64,000 bases of DNA from assembly GCF_009258225.1 (NCBI RefSeq), contig NZ_CP043617.1, positions 806,001-870,000 of the forward strand, read 5' to 3'. Below, one piece after another: positions 1 through 8,915 of this stretch; positions within the stretch are counted from its first letter, which is position 1, and every line of letters begins with the position of its first letter. The notes beneath the pieces are model-generated. The model ran no database searches, was not told the DNA's origin, and was given only the letters and a program-made list of their open reading frames with translations. This DNA comes from Sulfurimonas lithotrophica. Its GTDB lineage: Bacteria; Campylobacterota; Campylobacteria; Campylobacterales; Sulfurimonadaceae. Position numbers and translations under genes: made by a program.

Positions 1-1
1 A

Positions 2-352
2 GATAAATCATTCTCAACTGTAAAGTTTAGTTATGGAAATGAACATATGCTTTATGAACATGGAGCAATTAGAGATATGTTATTCACATGGCCTACAAAA
101 ACAGAAAATAAAGCTAGTTATATCCTATATGATATATATGGTAACAAAGCTGTAAATATCAATTTTGATGGTGCTTGGTCTTTATTAAAGATTTTAAATA
201 CTCTAGATATTCAAACAGTTTCAACCAGTAAAGTTGAAGTAAAATCTAACGAATATGAAGATAAAGTCGTATTCTATATTAAAGGTGATATTTGTAAAGT
301 ATTTAAAAAAGACAAGCTTTTTGAGAATTTTAAATTAAATAAGAAAATTTAA
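2..352 (+). CDS. tssM: TssM (IcmF) C-terminal fragment, type VI secretion
   Basis: The reading frame is open from the window edge, so only the last 116 residues or so are seen; the first ATG at 47 is internal. TssM is the large inner-membrane protein that, with TssJ and TssL, anchors the T6SS sheath to the envelope; this part would be periplasmic. The fragment has the family's C-terminal pattern: an aromatic-Gly-His-Gly stretch (YEHGAIRD), then FTWP, then a beta strand ending in FDGAWSLLKIL, which matches the usual F-x-G-x-W-(A/S)-L-(F/L)-(R/K)-(L/I)-L ending. The stop overlaps the next ATG by one base (TAATG), so it is translationally coupled to the phosphatase gene. The family call rests on these motifs and on the T6SS neighbours. 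Confidence 0.8.
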   Translation, partial: DKSFSTVKFSYGNEHMLYEHGAIRDMLFTWPTKTENKASYILYDIYGNKAVNINFDGAWSLLKILNTLDIQTVSTSKVEVKSNEYEDKVVFYIKGDICKVFKKDKLFENFKLNKKI

Positions 353-1032
353 TGAAAAATAAAAGTTTTTCTTTTACACACCCTGGACATAAAAGAAGAG
401 TTAACGAAGACTCTTTTTATGTAAATGATGAAAAAGGATTATGGGTTGTTTGTGATGGTATGGGTGGACATGAAGAAGGTTTGTTTGCCAGTAGTTTAGC
501 AACTGATAGTTTTTCAGCTTTAGAACTAAACTCAACTTTTAATGATAATGTCGAAAGAATTCTACAAACTATTCATTTTATTAAACAACAGCTTGATAAA
601 AAAGTTTATACTTTAGATATTAATGATTTTGTCGGTACAACTCTAATATTACTATATATTAAAGATGGTAAAGCATTATGTATAAGTGCCGGTGATTCAA
701 GGTGTTATATATTAAGGAATGATAAGTTATCACTAGTTAATAAAGATCATACAAGAGATGTAATCGATGCGAAACAAGAAACCAGAAGTGTTTTAACAAA
801 TGCAATTTTTGCACCTGGAGATATAAATATAGATATAAAGAAGTTTACTATAAATAAAAATGATGTTTTTTTATTGTGTAGCGATGGTTTATACTCTTAT
901 TTAAATATCAAAGAAATAAAGCATGCTATGAATCTGGCATTTGAAGGTAGAGGGTTAAATTTACTGAAAACATCTGTTCTTTCTCAAGATGCTGACGATA
1001 ATTTAACAGGTGCTATGATATGTGTATTATAG
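352..1032 (+). CDS. pppA: PP2C-type Ser/Thr phosphatase of the T6SS (PppA-like)
   Basis: This is a compact 226-residue PP2C (PPM) phosphatase. Metal-binding motifs are in order: RVNEDSF (E19, D20), VVCDGMGGHEEG (D35, G36), a GTT strand, SAGDSRCYIL, NKDHT, LLCSDGLYSYL, and the C-terminal DADDNLTGAMI with the last metal-binding Asp at D216. There is no signal peptide or membrane segment, so it is cytosolic. In other T6SS loci PppA reverses phosphorylation of the Fha scaffold by the kinase PpkA and so resets the apparatus; the position between tssM and a kinase gene supports that role here. It overlaps tssM by 1 base and the kinase gene by 13 bases. Substrate is inferred, not seen, and no Fha gene is in the window. 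Confidence 0.88.
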   Translation: MKNKSFSFTHPGHKRRVNEDSFYVNDEKGLWVVCDGMGGHEEGLFASSLATDSFSALELNSTFNDNVERILQTIHFIKQQLDKKVYTLDINDFVGTTLILLYIKDGKALCISAGDSRCYILRNDKLSLVNKDHTRDVIDAKQETRSVLTNAIFAPGDINIDIKKFTINKNDVFLLCSDGLYSYLNIKEIKHAMNLAFEGRGLNLLKTSVLSQDADDNLTGAMICVL

Positions 1033-1886
1033 GCTCAAATAAAAACAAACAAGCTTTAATTGAAGATATATATGAAAATACATCAGGAATTTTCAATCAA
1101 AGATATATAATAGTTGAATATATATCTTTTGGTGGAATGAGTGTAGTTTTTAAAGTTAAAGATATATATTGTGAATACTTTAATGAGAATAAACAGTTAG
1201 TTATTAAAATTCCTATAAAGAATTTACTAAAAAAAGATGATATAGCTGCTTTTATGTATTCTGAATACACTTTTTTAAGGGATTTGAATAATGAAAATAT
1301 TGTCAAAGTATATGACTATGGTATAGATATTAATACTGATATTCCATATATTGTTATGGAATATTTAGATGGAAGTTTACTAGAAAATATAAATTTACAA
1401 AATTTAAAATATAAAGATAAAATTTTTATATTTAAAAATTTACATAATACCATCAGACATATCCATAAAAAAGGTATTATTCATGCTGATATAACACCAA
1501 AAAATATAACAGTAGTACATAATAAGTTTATAACTTTATTTGATTTTGGTATATCAAAAAGAATAAATACTGAAAAAAAAATGGAGTTAGACTATAATCA
1601 AGCAAAAGCATATAATCCTAAATATTCCGCTCCTGAAATAATTAATGGAGGAAAACCAACAGTAGAGTCTGATCTTTTTTCATTGGCATTAGTCCTTTAT
1701 GAAATATTTACTACAAATTTACCTTTTAATATAAATAGTTTAGAACTTGAAAAAAAACCATTGACATTTTTAAATTGTCCAAAACAGATACCCTTTATAT
1801 TAAAAATATGGTTTGTTAAAAATTTAAATATTAATCCAAAAAAGAGAACTAATAAGTTGTCTATTTTACACAAAGTGATTATTTAA
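1020..1886 (+). CDS. ppkA: Ser/Thr protein kinase of the T6SS (PpkA-like), soluble form
   Basis: A 288-residue Hanks-type kinase domain with little else. The glycine-rich loop is near residues 35-45 (SFGGMSVVF), the ATP-anchoring Lys is K63 (VIKIP), the catalytic loop is HADITPKN (H155, D157) and the Mg-binding DFG starts at D175. The usual Arg before the catalytic Asp is Ala, so this is a non-RD kinase; catalysis should still be possible because Lys, Asp and DFG remain. An APE-like motif (SAPEI) follows. It has no transmembrane segment or periplasmic sensor, unlike long PpkA proteins. It starts inside the phosphatase gene (13-base overlap), so the two are co-translated as an antagonistic pair. 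Base composition is even more AT-rich than neighbouring genes. Confidence 0.85.
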   Translation: MCIIGSNKNKQALIEDIYENTSGIFNQRYIIVEYISFGGMSVVFKVKDIYCEYFNENKQLVIKIPIKNLLKKDDIAAFMYSEYTFLRDLNNENIVKVYDYGIDINTDIPYIVMEYLDGSLLENINLQNLKYKDKIFIFKNLHNTIRHIHKKGIIHADITPKNITVVHNKFITLFDFGISKRINTEKKMELDYNQAKAYNPKYSAPEIINGGKPTVESDLFSLALVLYEIFTTNLPFNINSLELEKKPLTFLNCPKQIPFILKIWFVKNLNINPKKRTNKLSILHKVII

Positions 1887-1991
1887 AGTATAAAATTATT
1901 CTAAATTGTTTTAAATAATGACAATTTAAATAAATTTTAACCAAAAAAATCATATATTACTATTTCAATTTTATTAGGAGGACAAAATAAA

Positions 1992-2516
1992 ATGAACAAT
2001 CCAATTTTTATTTCAATAGAAGGAAGTACACAAGGTCTAATGACTGAAGGTGCTTTTACACCAGAATCGGTAGGTAATTCCTATCAAGAAGGTCACGAGA
2101 ATGAAGCTCTTGTAAAAGAGTTTAAACATACGATTAAAGTTCCTAGAGATCCACAGTCTGGTCAACCATCAGGTCAAAGGATTCATGAACCTCTTATAGT
2201 TTCAAAACTTTTCGATAAATCTTCACCTCTTTTATACAATGCATTAACAAAGGGTGAAACACTTAAAAATGTTGAAATGAAGTGGTATAGAACTTCATAT
2301 GAAGGTAAACCGGAACATTACTTTACAATGGTGTTAGAAGATGCTGTTATAGTAAACATATCTTCAGATATGGGTTTAGAAGATAATAAAACAACTTCTC
2401 AAATAGCCCCGATGGAAAAAGTTTCATTCGCATATAGAAAAATAACTTGGAGACATGAAATAGCTTCAACATCTGGTGAAGATGATTGGAGACTTGGTGT
2501 TAGTAAGATGGCATAA
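1992..2516 (+). CDS. hcp: Hcp (TssD), T6SS inner tube protein
   Basis: A 174-residue Hcp protein. Hcp hexamers stack into the tube propelled by the contractile sheath, and also bind small effectors. The sequence has the family's landmarks: start MNNPIFISIEG-TQG, a central (H/K)TIKVPRDPQSGQPSGQRIHEPL block, a K-x-x-D-x-x-SPLL motif, and a C-terminal YRKITWRHE strand. It is preceded by a strong ribosome site AGGAGG at 1977-1982, as expected for a protein made in great excess, and followed by a hairpin at 2520-2546. The 105-base gap upstream suggests it may have its own promoter, but no convincing -10 was seen there. The vgrG gene follows after 95 bases. Confidence 0.93.
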   Translation: MNNPIFISIEGSTQGLMTEGAFTPESVGNSYQEGHENEALVKEFKHTIKVPRDPQSGQPSGQRIHEPLIVSKLFDKSSPLLYNALTKGETLKNVEMKWYRTSYEGKPEHYFTMVLEDAVIVNISSDMGLEDNKTTSQIAPMEKVSFAYRKITWRHEIASTSGEDDWRLGVSKMA

Positions 2517-2519
2517 GTT

Positions 2520-2546
2520 TTTTGCAGGGTACTCCCTGCAAAATTT
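2520..2546 (+). terminator. Hairpin after hcp, partial terminator or mRNA stabiliser
   Basis: A perfect stem TTTTGCAGGG / CCCTGCAAAA with the four-base loop TACT lies just after the hcp stop. Only three T residues follow, so it may terminate only part of transcription and keep hcp mRNA more abundant than the downstream vgrG message. Confidence 0.6.
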
Positions 2547-2611
2547 GTGAAATTAAATTTGAAAAATTAAACTAAATTTTTTAAATTTAATTTTATAGAA
2601 AAGGTATTGCA

Positions 2612-5530
2612 GTGTCCACTCTTCCAACAGTAAATAATTCTTCAAAAATCACTAAACAATTAACAAATAAGATAAATCAAAGGATAGTTACGGATATAGT
2701 GTTAAAAACACTCAGTAATGAGAGTTTTAGCGTATATAGACTAAGTGGAAGTAGTGAAGTCGGAGAAACGTATGAGTTTAATGTATCATTTGTTTCAAGT
2801 CATGCAATAGATATTGAAGATATAGTTGATACAGATGTAAAAATAAGTATAAAAGATGAAAACTCTTTACAGATTAAAGAGATATACGCTAAAGTTTATA
2901 AAGCAAGTGAAGACTCAGTGGTAGCTTCTAAATATATGTATAAACTACATGTTGTATCACCACTGTATTATTTAAAGTTTAACAAAAGATATGAGATATA
3001 TCATGATAAAAAAGCAAGTGATATAATAACTGAGATATTTAATAGATACGGTTCAGTATTAAACATCCGTCTTGAGAACAAAATAGATAGTGAAAAAATT
3101 CCTCTTAGAGAATATACTACACAATACAATCAAAGTGATTTAGAATTTATAGAAATGCTTTGTAAAGAGGAAGGATATAGTTTAGTATATCATTACTCAT
3201 CAGAAGATAAAGATTTTTTCACAAGTGCATTTGAGTTTACACTATGTGAACTAAATGAACATTGTAAAGTCATCAACCATTCAGCAGTAGCAGATTTTAA
3301 TATATCTAAAAAGTTTGTACCTACTAATGTGCTTGAAGATTATTATGACTATGATAAACCATCACTGGATATGAAAACAGAGTTTGGAGCTACACTAGAT
3401 ACAGAATTTTTAAAAGATAATAGCTCTACTAAACAACTCCGTTCGCACTTACAAACACATACCTTGAGAGATAAACTAAATGTACAAGATGAGTCTTTAT
3501 ATAAAGACTTAAAAAGATACTCCCAAATAGATGCATATGCTAATATGGCACAGTCTAGAGTCATAGAAGCGAACACGCAAGAACTATTTATACATGATAG
3601 TATGGCTATAGAGTTACATGATGAAAAAGCAGGAAAAAATTTTGAAGTAATAATAACTAAGTGTGAATATAAAATAGTATCCCCAAATGCATTGGAAGAG
3701 TACATTGAAGCAGAAGAATTTAGTGATGAGTTAGAGTATGAAGTACACTTTGAAGCTATACCAAAGGATGTAATATATAAACCTCTCCAAACAACACATA
3801 AACCAAAAATAAACTCAATCCAAACAGCGATAGTATCTAAGGGTACACAACAAAGTGATGAATCTGCAAATGAAATAGATGTAGATGAAAAAGGTCGTAT
3901 TAGAGTGTTGTTTCACTTTGAACAAAACAAAGAAACTTCGTGTTATATAAGGGTTGCAAGTTTTTACAATGGTGATGGATACGGAGCACAGTTTTTACCT
4001 CGTGTAAATAGTGAAGTTTTAGTTAGTTTTATAAATGGTGATATAGACAAACCTGTTGTAGTAGGATCTTTATATAATGGGGAAAATAAACTCCCATATA
4101 ATCTTCCTAAAGATAAAACAAAGTCATATATACGTACACATTCAATACCAGCATATGAAGAAGAATTTGGCTATAACGAAATTAGCTTTGAAGATAAAAG
4201 AGGGGAAGAAAAACTCTATCAAAGAGCCCAAAAAGATTATGAACTTGAGATAAAAAATAATTACAAAGCTGTAATAGATCATGATATGCATAGCATAGTC
4301 GGAAACGATGAAACACAAAGTATAAACAACAACTATAAGCAAACTGTAGGTAATGATTCTACTCGTCAAATTCAAGCTAATGATATTAAAGTAGTTGAAA
4401 AAGAAGAAGTTCATACTATAAATGAAGATAAAGAGTTGTTTGTGTTAAAAGATTACAACACAGTGGTTGAGCAATCTAAAAAAACAATAGTAGAAAAAGA
4501 TATGATACATCGTGTTAAAGGGATACTGCATCAGTATGTTCATAAAGATGTAAAACATAAACTATTAAGTAATCTATTTATACAAGTAGGTAAAGATTAT
4601 AGACTAGATGTAACACAGTCTTATCATGTAAAATCAAAAAGTGAAAAACACACTACAGGAACTTTTGAGATTTTAGCCCAAGATGGAATAAGTTTAAAAT
4701 GCGGCGGGAGTGTACTAACGGTTGATGGAAGCGGGATACACCTAAAAGCTCCAAATGTAGATACGGCATCAGGCAATGGCGGAGTTGAAGCAACAGCAGT
4801 TGAAAAAGTTGAAATAGAAAAACCGGTATATAATAAAGTAAGAGTTACAAGCCTTAGTGTAGATGTTGAAAAACAAGTTGACATTACAGATATACTTACT
4901 TTTACGGCAGAAGTAGAAGTATATGAAGATGATGCATGGGTAGCAAAAACAGAACTCACAGATACTCAAAAATCACAAGTAGTTTGGGCATTTGTAAAAA
5001 ATAATGATGAAAATGACAAAGATATACTCACAGACAATCCGGTGAACGACAACATAACAGAAGATGGTTTAACCATGACTGTAAATGTAGATGAAGAAAA
5101 TATATATAAATACGCACACGTTCATTGTTATGTAGCCGATAGTGAGAATGAAGGTTATGCTATGAGTGAACTTAAACGTTATCTTGAGGTGGAAAATATC
5201 TTGCCTAATGGAGGCTTAGATGAAAACTCAAAAGTGGATTGTCAAGCTATACTGAATGTAGAAGACCCAAGAGCTGATGAACTAGAACAAATAAGATGGT
5301 CAATCAACGATAAAGATAAAGCAGAGTTTAATGGTAAAGAAACGATAACACACGATATGAACAATGAATCTACACGCTCGGTTATGTTTAATGCTTATAT
5401 AGATGGTTCAAAAGAACTAATGGCATCATGTGAATTGCAAAATACAAAAAAAGTACAAGAAAGTTCAAACACAACATCCAATGAAAAATCTTCTTCAAAA
5501 AACAGAGATATAGAACATGATGAAATATAA
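2612..5530 (+). CDS. vgrG: VgrG (TssI) spike protein with C-terminal extension
   Basis: A 972-residue VgrG. The protein trimerises as the spike on the Hcp tube and carries effectors into the target cell. Residues about 30-400 correspond to the gp27-like base, and about 425-500 to the gp5-type OB fold (KGRIRVLFHF, then CYIRVAS, FLPRVNSEVLVSFINGDIDKPVVVGSLYN, the most typical stretch). Residues about 530-720 form the repetitive beta-helix needle. A further 230 residues or so follow, rich in Asp/Glu and beta-strand-like, which I do not recognise; a short Ser-rich charged tail ends the protein. Translation starts at GTG (2612) after a purine-rich AGAAAAGG. The end overlaps the Sel1-protein gene by 14 bases, so cargo genes are coupled to the spike gene. 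Confidence 0.92.
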   Translation: MSTLPTVNNSSKITKQLTNKINQRIVTDIVLKTLSNESFSVYRLSGSSEVGETYEFNVSFVSSHAIDIEDIVDTDVKISIKDENSLQIKEIYAKVYKASEDSVVASKYMYKLHVVSPLYYLKFNKRYEIYHDKKASDIITEIFNRYGSVLNIRLENKIDSEKIPLREYTTQYNQSDLEFIEMLCKEEGYSLVYHYSSEDKDFFTSAFEFTLCELNEHCKVINHSAVADFNISKKFVPTNVLEDYYDYDKPSLDMKTEFGATLDTEFLKDNSSTKQLRSHLQTHTLRDKLNVQDESLYKDLKRYSQIDAYANMAQSRVIEANTQELFIHDSMAIELHDEKAGKNFEVIITKCEYKIVSPNALEEYIEAEEFSDELEYEVHFEAIPKDVIYKPLQTTHKPKINSIQTAIVSKGTQQSDESANEIDVDEKGRIRVLFHFEQNKETSCYIRVASFYNGDGYGAQFLPRVNSEVLVSFINGDIDKPVVVGSLYNGENKLPYNLPKDKTKSYIRTHSIPAYEEEFGYNEISFEDKRGEEKLYQRAQKDYELEIKNNYKAVIDHDMHSIVGNDETQSINNNYKQTVGNDSTRQIQANDIKVVEKEEVHTINEDKELFVLKDYNTVVEQSKKTIVEKDMIHRVKGILHQYVHKDVKHKLLSNLFIQVGKDYRLDVTQSYHVKSKSEKHTTGTFEILAQDGISLKCGGSVLTVDGSGIHLKAPNVDTASGNGGVEATAVEKVEIEKPVYNKVRVTSLSVDVEKQVDITDILTFTAEVEVYEDDAWVAKTELTDTQKSQVVWAFVKNNDENDKDILTDNPVNDNITEDGLTMTVNVDEENIYKYAHVHCYVADSENEGYAMSELKRYLEVENILPNGGLDENSKVDCQAILNVEDPRADELEQIRWSINDKDKAEFNGKETITHDMNNESTRSVMFNAYIDGSKELMASCELQNTKKVQESSNTTSNEKSSSKNRDIEHDEI

Positions 5531-6686
5531 ATTATCTATATTACTCCTCTTAGTAAGTATTTTAAACGCAGAGATAAAAGAGTGCTTTTTAGTTGAAAAT
5601 AAGACGGAGTTTATAGGATGTTTAGAGAGTGAAGTAAAAAAGAGTGATAGTGTAAAAGATACAAACTTTTTAGCATCTATATATGTAAACGATAAAGAGT
5701 ATGAAAAAGCTATAAAACTTTATGAGAAGTCTGTAGAAAAAGGTGATGTAAAAGCTATGTACTACTTAGGTGGTATATATAACGAAGCTTTAAAAGATTA
5801 TGACAAAGCACTTTACTGGTTTGAGAGAAGTTATGAGTATAACTACAAAGACTCTTCTGCATTTGTAGCTGAGATTTTAAGTAAAAAGTTTAATAATAAT
5901 CAAGAAGCAGTCAAAAACTATCTTCAAAAAAGAATAGATGCAAACGACTCAAAAGCTTATGAATTTTTGGGAGCATATGAATACAATTTAAAAAATTATA
6001 AAAAAGCGATAGATTATTATAAAAAAGCAGTAAAAGCTTATAATAGTCCACAAGCGATGTATGCTATAGGAAGTATATATTATCAACACCTCAAAGATAC
6101 AAATAAGGGTATGAAGTGGTTAAAAAAAGCATCTAAACTTCAACATCCAGATGGAGTATATAGTGTTGGTTTTATATATAAAGATAAAAAAGAATATAAA
6201 AAAGCTATAGAGTGGTTTAATAAAGCACTAGATTTAGGAGTAAAAGGTTCCCATTATGCAATATCAGAGTGTTATCGTAAAATGGGAGAGTTTGATAAAG
6301 CAAAAGAGCAATACCTAAAGATGGTAAAAGAGGGAAATATAAAAGGATATAGAGAAATAGGTGTCATGTATAGTCTTTATCCTGAAATTAAAGATGAAAT
6401 AAAAGAGATGAAATGGTATGAAAGAGGGATAGAGGCAAGAGATGGTTCAGCAGCAGCAGCAGCAGCAGTAGGCTTTAGGGATAAAAAAGATTATGAAAAT
6501 TTTTTAAAGTATAACAAAATAGCGTATAGTTTGGGATATGCTGGTGGTGCAAATGAGATAGCATATTATTATCTAAGAACCGTAAAAGATGAAAAAAAAG
6601 CAATTGAGTGGGGTAAGAGAGCAAACAGACTAGGCGATCCAATGTTTTTAAAATTTCTAAAAAATATAGGGGTATATGATGAGTAA
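5517..6686 (+). CDS. Periplasmic Sel1/TPR-repeat protein, candidate immunity protein for the lipase effector
   Basis: 389 residues beginning with a signal peptide (hydrophobic SILLLLVSIL, likely cut after NA near residue 18). The rest is a run of Sel1-like/TPR helical repeats of the type YEKAIKLYEKSVEKGDVKAMYYLGGIY, about eight copies. There is no lipobox Cys at the cleavage site, so it is probably soluble in the periplasm. It lies between vgrG (14-base overlap) and the lipase gene (11-base overlap). Tle-type phospholipases act in the periplasm, and some known Tle immunity proteins are exported proteins with Sel1-like repeats, so an immunity role is the best inference. An adaptor role is the alternative, though export argues against it. 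Start may be 5517 or the adjacent ATG at 5520. A GCA triplet repeat encodes six Ala near residues 312-317. Confidence 0.7.
   Translation: MMKYKLSILLLLVSILNAEIKECFLVENKTEFIGCLESEVKKSDSVKDTNFLASIYVNDKEYEKAIKLYEKSVEKGDVKAMYYLGGIYNEALKDYDKALYWFERSYEYNYKDSSAFVAEILSKKFNNNQEAVKNYLQKRIDANDSKAYEFLGAYEYNLKNYKKAIDYYKKAVKAYNSPQAMYAIGSIYYQHLKDTNKGMKWLKKASKLQHPDGVYSVGFIYKDKKEYKKAIEWFNKALDLGVKGSHYAISECYRKMGEFDKAKEQYLKMVKEGNIKGYREIGVMYSLYPEIKDEIKEMKWYERGIEARDGSAAAAAAVGFRDKKDYENFLKYNKIAYSLGYAGGANEIAYYYLRTVKDEKKAIEWGKRANRLGDPMFLKFLKNIGVYDE
6450..6467 (+). repeat. GCA trinucleotide repeat, six units
   Basis: Six tandem GCA codons encode poly-Ala inside the Sel1 protein, between SGS-like and VGF sequence. Slippage here would change length in frame, not switch the gene off. 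Confidence 0.9.
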
Positions 6687-8913
6687 ACCTTTTAGTATAG
6701 GCACAGTAGTATATAACGGCAGTGAGTTTATGTCTGTTGCAAAGGTACTTAGCAATGAAGAAGTTTCTAGTACATCACACGATATGTGTGTACCTCGCGA
6801 TGAGTACAACCACTGGGCTTACCTGATAGTCGGGTATGAAGAGAGTAAAAGTTTAAGAACAGGTGTAAAAGAAGATAAAAAGATTTTAGAAAACATAAAA
6901 AATAAATACATCCAAATACTAAAAAGTGCCATAGAGTCAACCGAGGGTAAGATACAGAGTAATGGATATGAGATAGATAACAAACTCGTGTATCATCAAA
7001 TAAGCGGAGTAAAATCCACTAAAAACCTAAAACATTTTTTACAATCTGAAAAGTTTACTTGTCAGGCAAAAAAACTAAAAGATAGTGAAAACTCTATACT
7101 CCAAAGTAGGATGTACTTAAAACTTACCAACCAAGAAGCAAATCAGCTTTTACAAAAAGAGTACGATACACTAAACCCGGACCAGAAGAAAAAAGTACAC
7201 GCTTATGCATTTGTAGCCATGCCCTACACATACAGTAATGATAAGCTTAAGTTAAATAGTGAAGCTGTTTTTGTAGCTTTTATGCCAAGGGTGCAGTTTG
7301 AAGCAGGTGTGTTTTTTGATGGGACACTTAACAATATGTACAACACAAACTTAAGGGTTGACTTTGAAAAATATACACAAGCACAAGTCGATGTTTTAGG
7401 TGGATTTTCTTCTCAAGAAAAAATATCAACAAATGGTCCAAAAAGATTTTTAGAAGGTGCTCCAAAAGAAGAAGTTTTAGAAAAAATCCAAACAGATTTA
7501 AAAAAGAGTATAAACTTTTATAAAAATGGTATTGGAGATAGTAAGCTGAAAGATTATGTCGAAAAAAGTGCGAAGGGAGCATCTGAGGAGCTTTATGCGT
7601 ACTTTGAAGATGTACTATCAAGAAAAGCTTCCAGCGTGGAGGAATTTGTAAAAGAGGAACTGTTGCCGGATAAAGGAAGCTACCAAAACGACCAAAGCAA
7701 TATAGCCATACTTCACAGTCTTTACGACACGAACATAAAAGACTCTAAAAGCAAAGGGGAGTTTTTTAGAAAAAGTATCTATATTACCGGAGCCGGGAGT
7801 TATAACCCTTACCTTAAAAAAGAACATGAGAGCGATGCACTTTTAGGAAAAGCTTTGGGTATGGGAGAGACAGGAGTACTAGCAAAAGTAAACCAAGCCT
7901 GCAAGTTTATAAAAGAGAGTATTGAACAGAAAAACCTAAGTTACATAGATACCTTGGTATTTGATGTTTTTGGTTTTAGCAGGGGTGCGGCGGAAGCTAG
8001 ACACTTTGTAAACTCTATAGCAGATGAGTTGGATCTAAAACTTAAAAATGATAATAAAGAGTTTGTTCTTTATAAAAAAGACGGCTCAAACCTTTACCCT
8101 TATCTAATAAAAGAGATAGAGGGTAAAAAAGATGAAGTGATTATAGATAAGATAGTATTTCGTTTTGTAGGTATATTTGATACGGTTTCACACTATGGAC
8201 TTTATCAAGAAGACGACAAAGAAGATGAGTTAAATCTTGTATTTGACGATACAAAAATATCAAACGTGTTGCACTTAGTCGCAAAAGATGAATATAGAGA
8301 AAACTTTGCCCTTACCAAACTTCAAACAAATGTAAGACATTTTGAAGAAAAATCTTTTCATGGTGCACATTCGGATATAGGCGGTGGATATATAGATGGA
8401 AAAGATGAAAAAATACAACTTTATAAAAGTTACAATATAAGAGAAAATTCCTTAGTAAAAACAAAAAAAAGTTTAGAGTCAAAACTTAAAAAGTGGAATA
8501 AAAAATATAGATGGTTACAAAACGATCTAATCAGCTATAAGTATGATGTAAAAGATGGATTTTATATACAAATAACAAAACGTATTCGAGGAAGTCATAG
8601 AAATGTAAGTTACACTTTATCTGCTTGGATGATAAGAAGCAGTGTAAGTTCCGAGTACTCAAAAATTCCTCTTGAGTATATGCATAAAAAACTAAAAGAG
8701 TTAAAAATACCGTTTACGTCACTTGGCACTCATAAAGTTACAGACTCTATCCTAAAACAAAACCAACAAAAAATAGTAAATTTAGATGAAAATACTATTA
8801 AGTCAATAAGGGCAAAGTATTTTCACCATTCAAGTGATTTAAGTGGGGTAGGAATGGATGGTGCAGATGCTATAGATGATAGTGAATTTTATGGAAAAAG
8901 GGTTGTATATTAG
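6676..8913 (+). CDS. T6SS lipase effector, DUF2235 (Tle1-like phospholipase)
   Basis: A 745-residue alpha/beta-hydrolase of the DUF2235 family, which includes the Tle1 antibacterial phospholipases. Diagnostic motifs are FDGTLNN near residue 213, the nucleophile elbow GFSRGAAEARHFVN near residue 432 (G-x-S-x-G with catalytic Ser), FVGIFDTVSHYG near residue 500 (likely catalytic Asp) and HGAHSDIGGGY near residue 563 (His of the triad). There is no signal peptide, as expected for cargo delivered by VgrG. The N-terminal 200 residues lack a recognised domain and may contact VgrG. Encoded just downstream of vgrG and the exported Sel1 protein with overlapping reading frames, it fits an effector-immunity pair. 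Phospholipase activity is inferred from family; A1/A2 specificity cannot be read from sequence. Confidence 0.88.
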   Translation: MMSKPFSIGTVVYNGSEFMSVAKVLSNEEVSSTSHDMCVPRDEYNHWAYLIVGYEESKSLRTGVKEDKKILENIKNKYIQILKSAIESTEGKIQSNGYEIDNKLVYHQISGVKSTKNLKHFLQSEKFTCQAKKLKDSENSILQSRMYLKLTNQEANQLLQKEYDTLNPDQKKKVHAYAFVAMPYTYSNDKLKLNSEAVFVAFMPRVQFEAGVFFDGTLNNMYNTNLRVDFEKYTQAQVDVLGGFSSQEKISTNGPKRFLEGAPKEEVLEKIQTDLKKSINFYKNGIGDSKLKDYVEKSAKGASEELYAYFEDVLSRKASSVEEFVKEELLPDKGSYQNDQSNIAILHSLYDTNIKDSKSKGEFFRKSIYITGAGSYNPYLKKEHESDALLGKALGMGETGVLAKVNQACKFIKESIEQKNLSYIDTLVFDVFGFSRGAAEARHFVNSIADELDLKLKNDNKEFVLYKKDGSNLYPYLIKEIEGKKDEVIIDKIVFRFVGIFDTVSHYGLYQEDDKEDELNLVFDDTKISNVLHLVAKDEYRENFALTKLQTNVRHFEEKSFHGAHSDIGGGYIDGKDEKIQLYKSYNIRENSLVKTKKSLESKLKKWNKKYRWLQNDLISYKYDVKDGFYIQITKRIRGSHRNVSYTLSAWMIRSSVSSEYSKIPLEYMHKKLKELKIPFTSLGTHKVTDSILKQNQQKIVNLDENTIKSIRAKYFHHSSDLSGVGMDGADAIDDSEFYGKRVVY

Positions 8914-8915
8914 AC

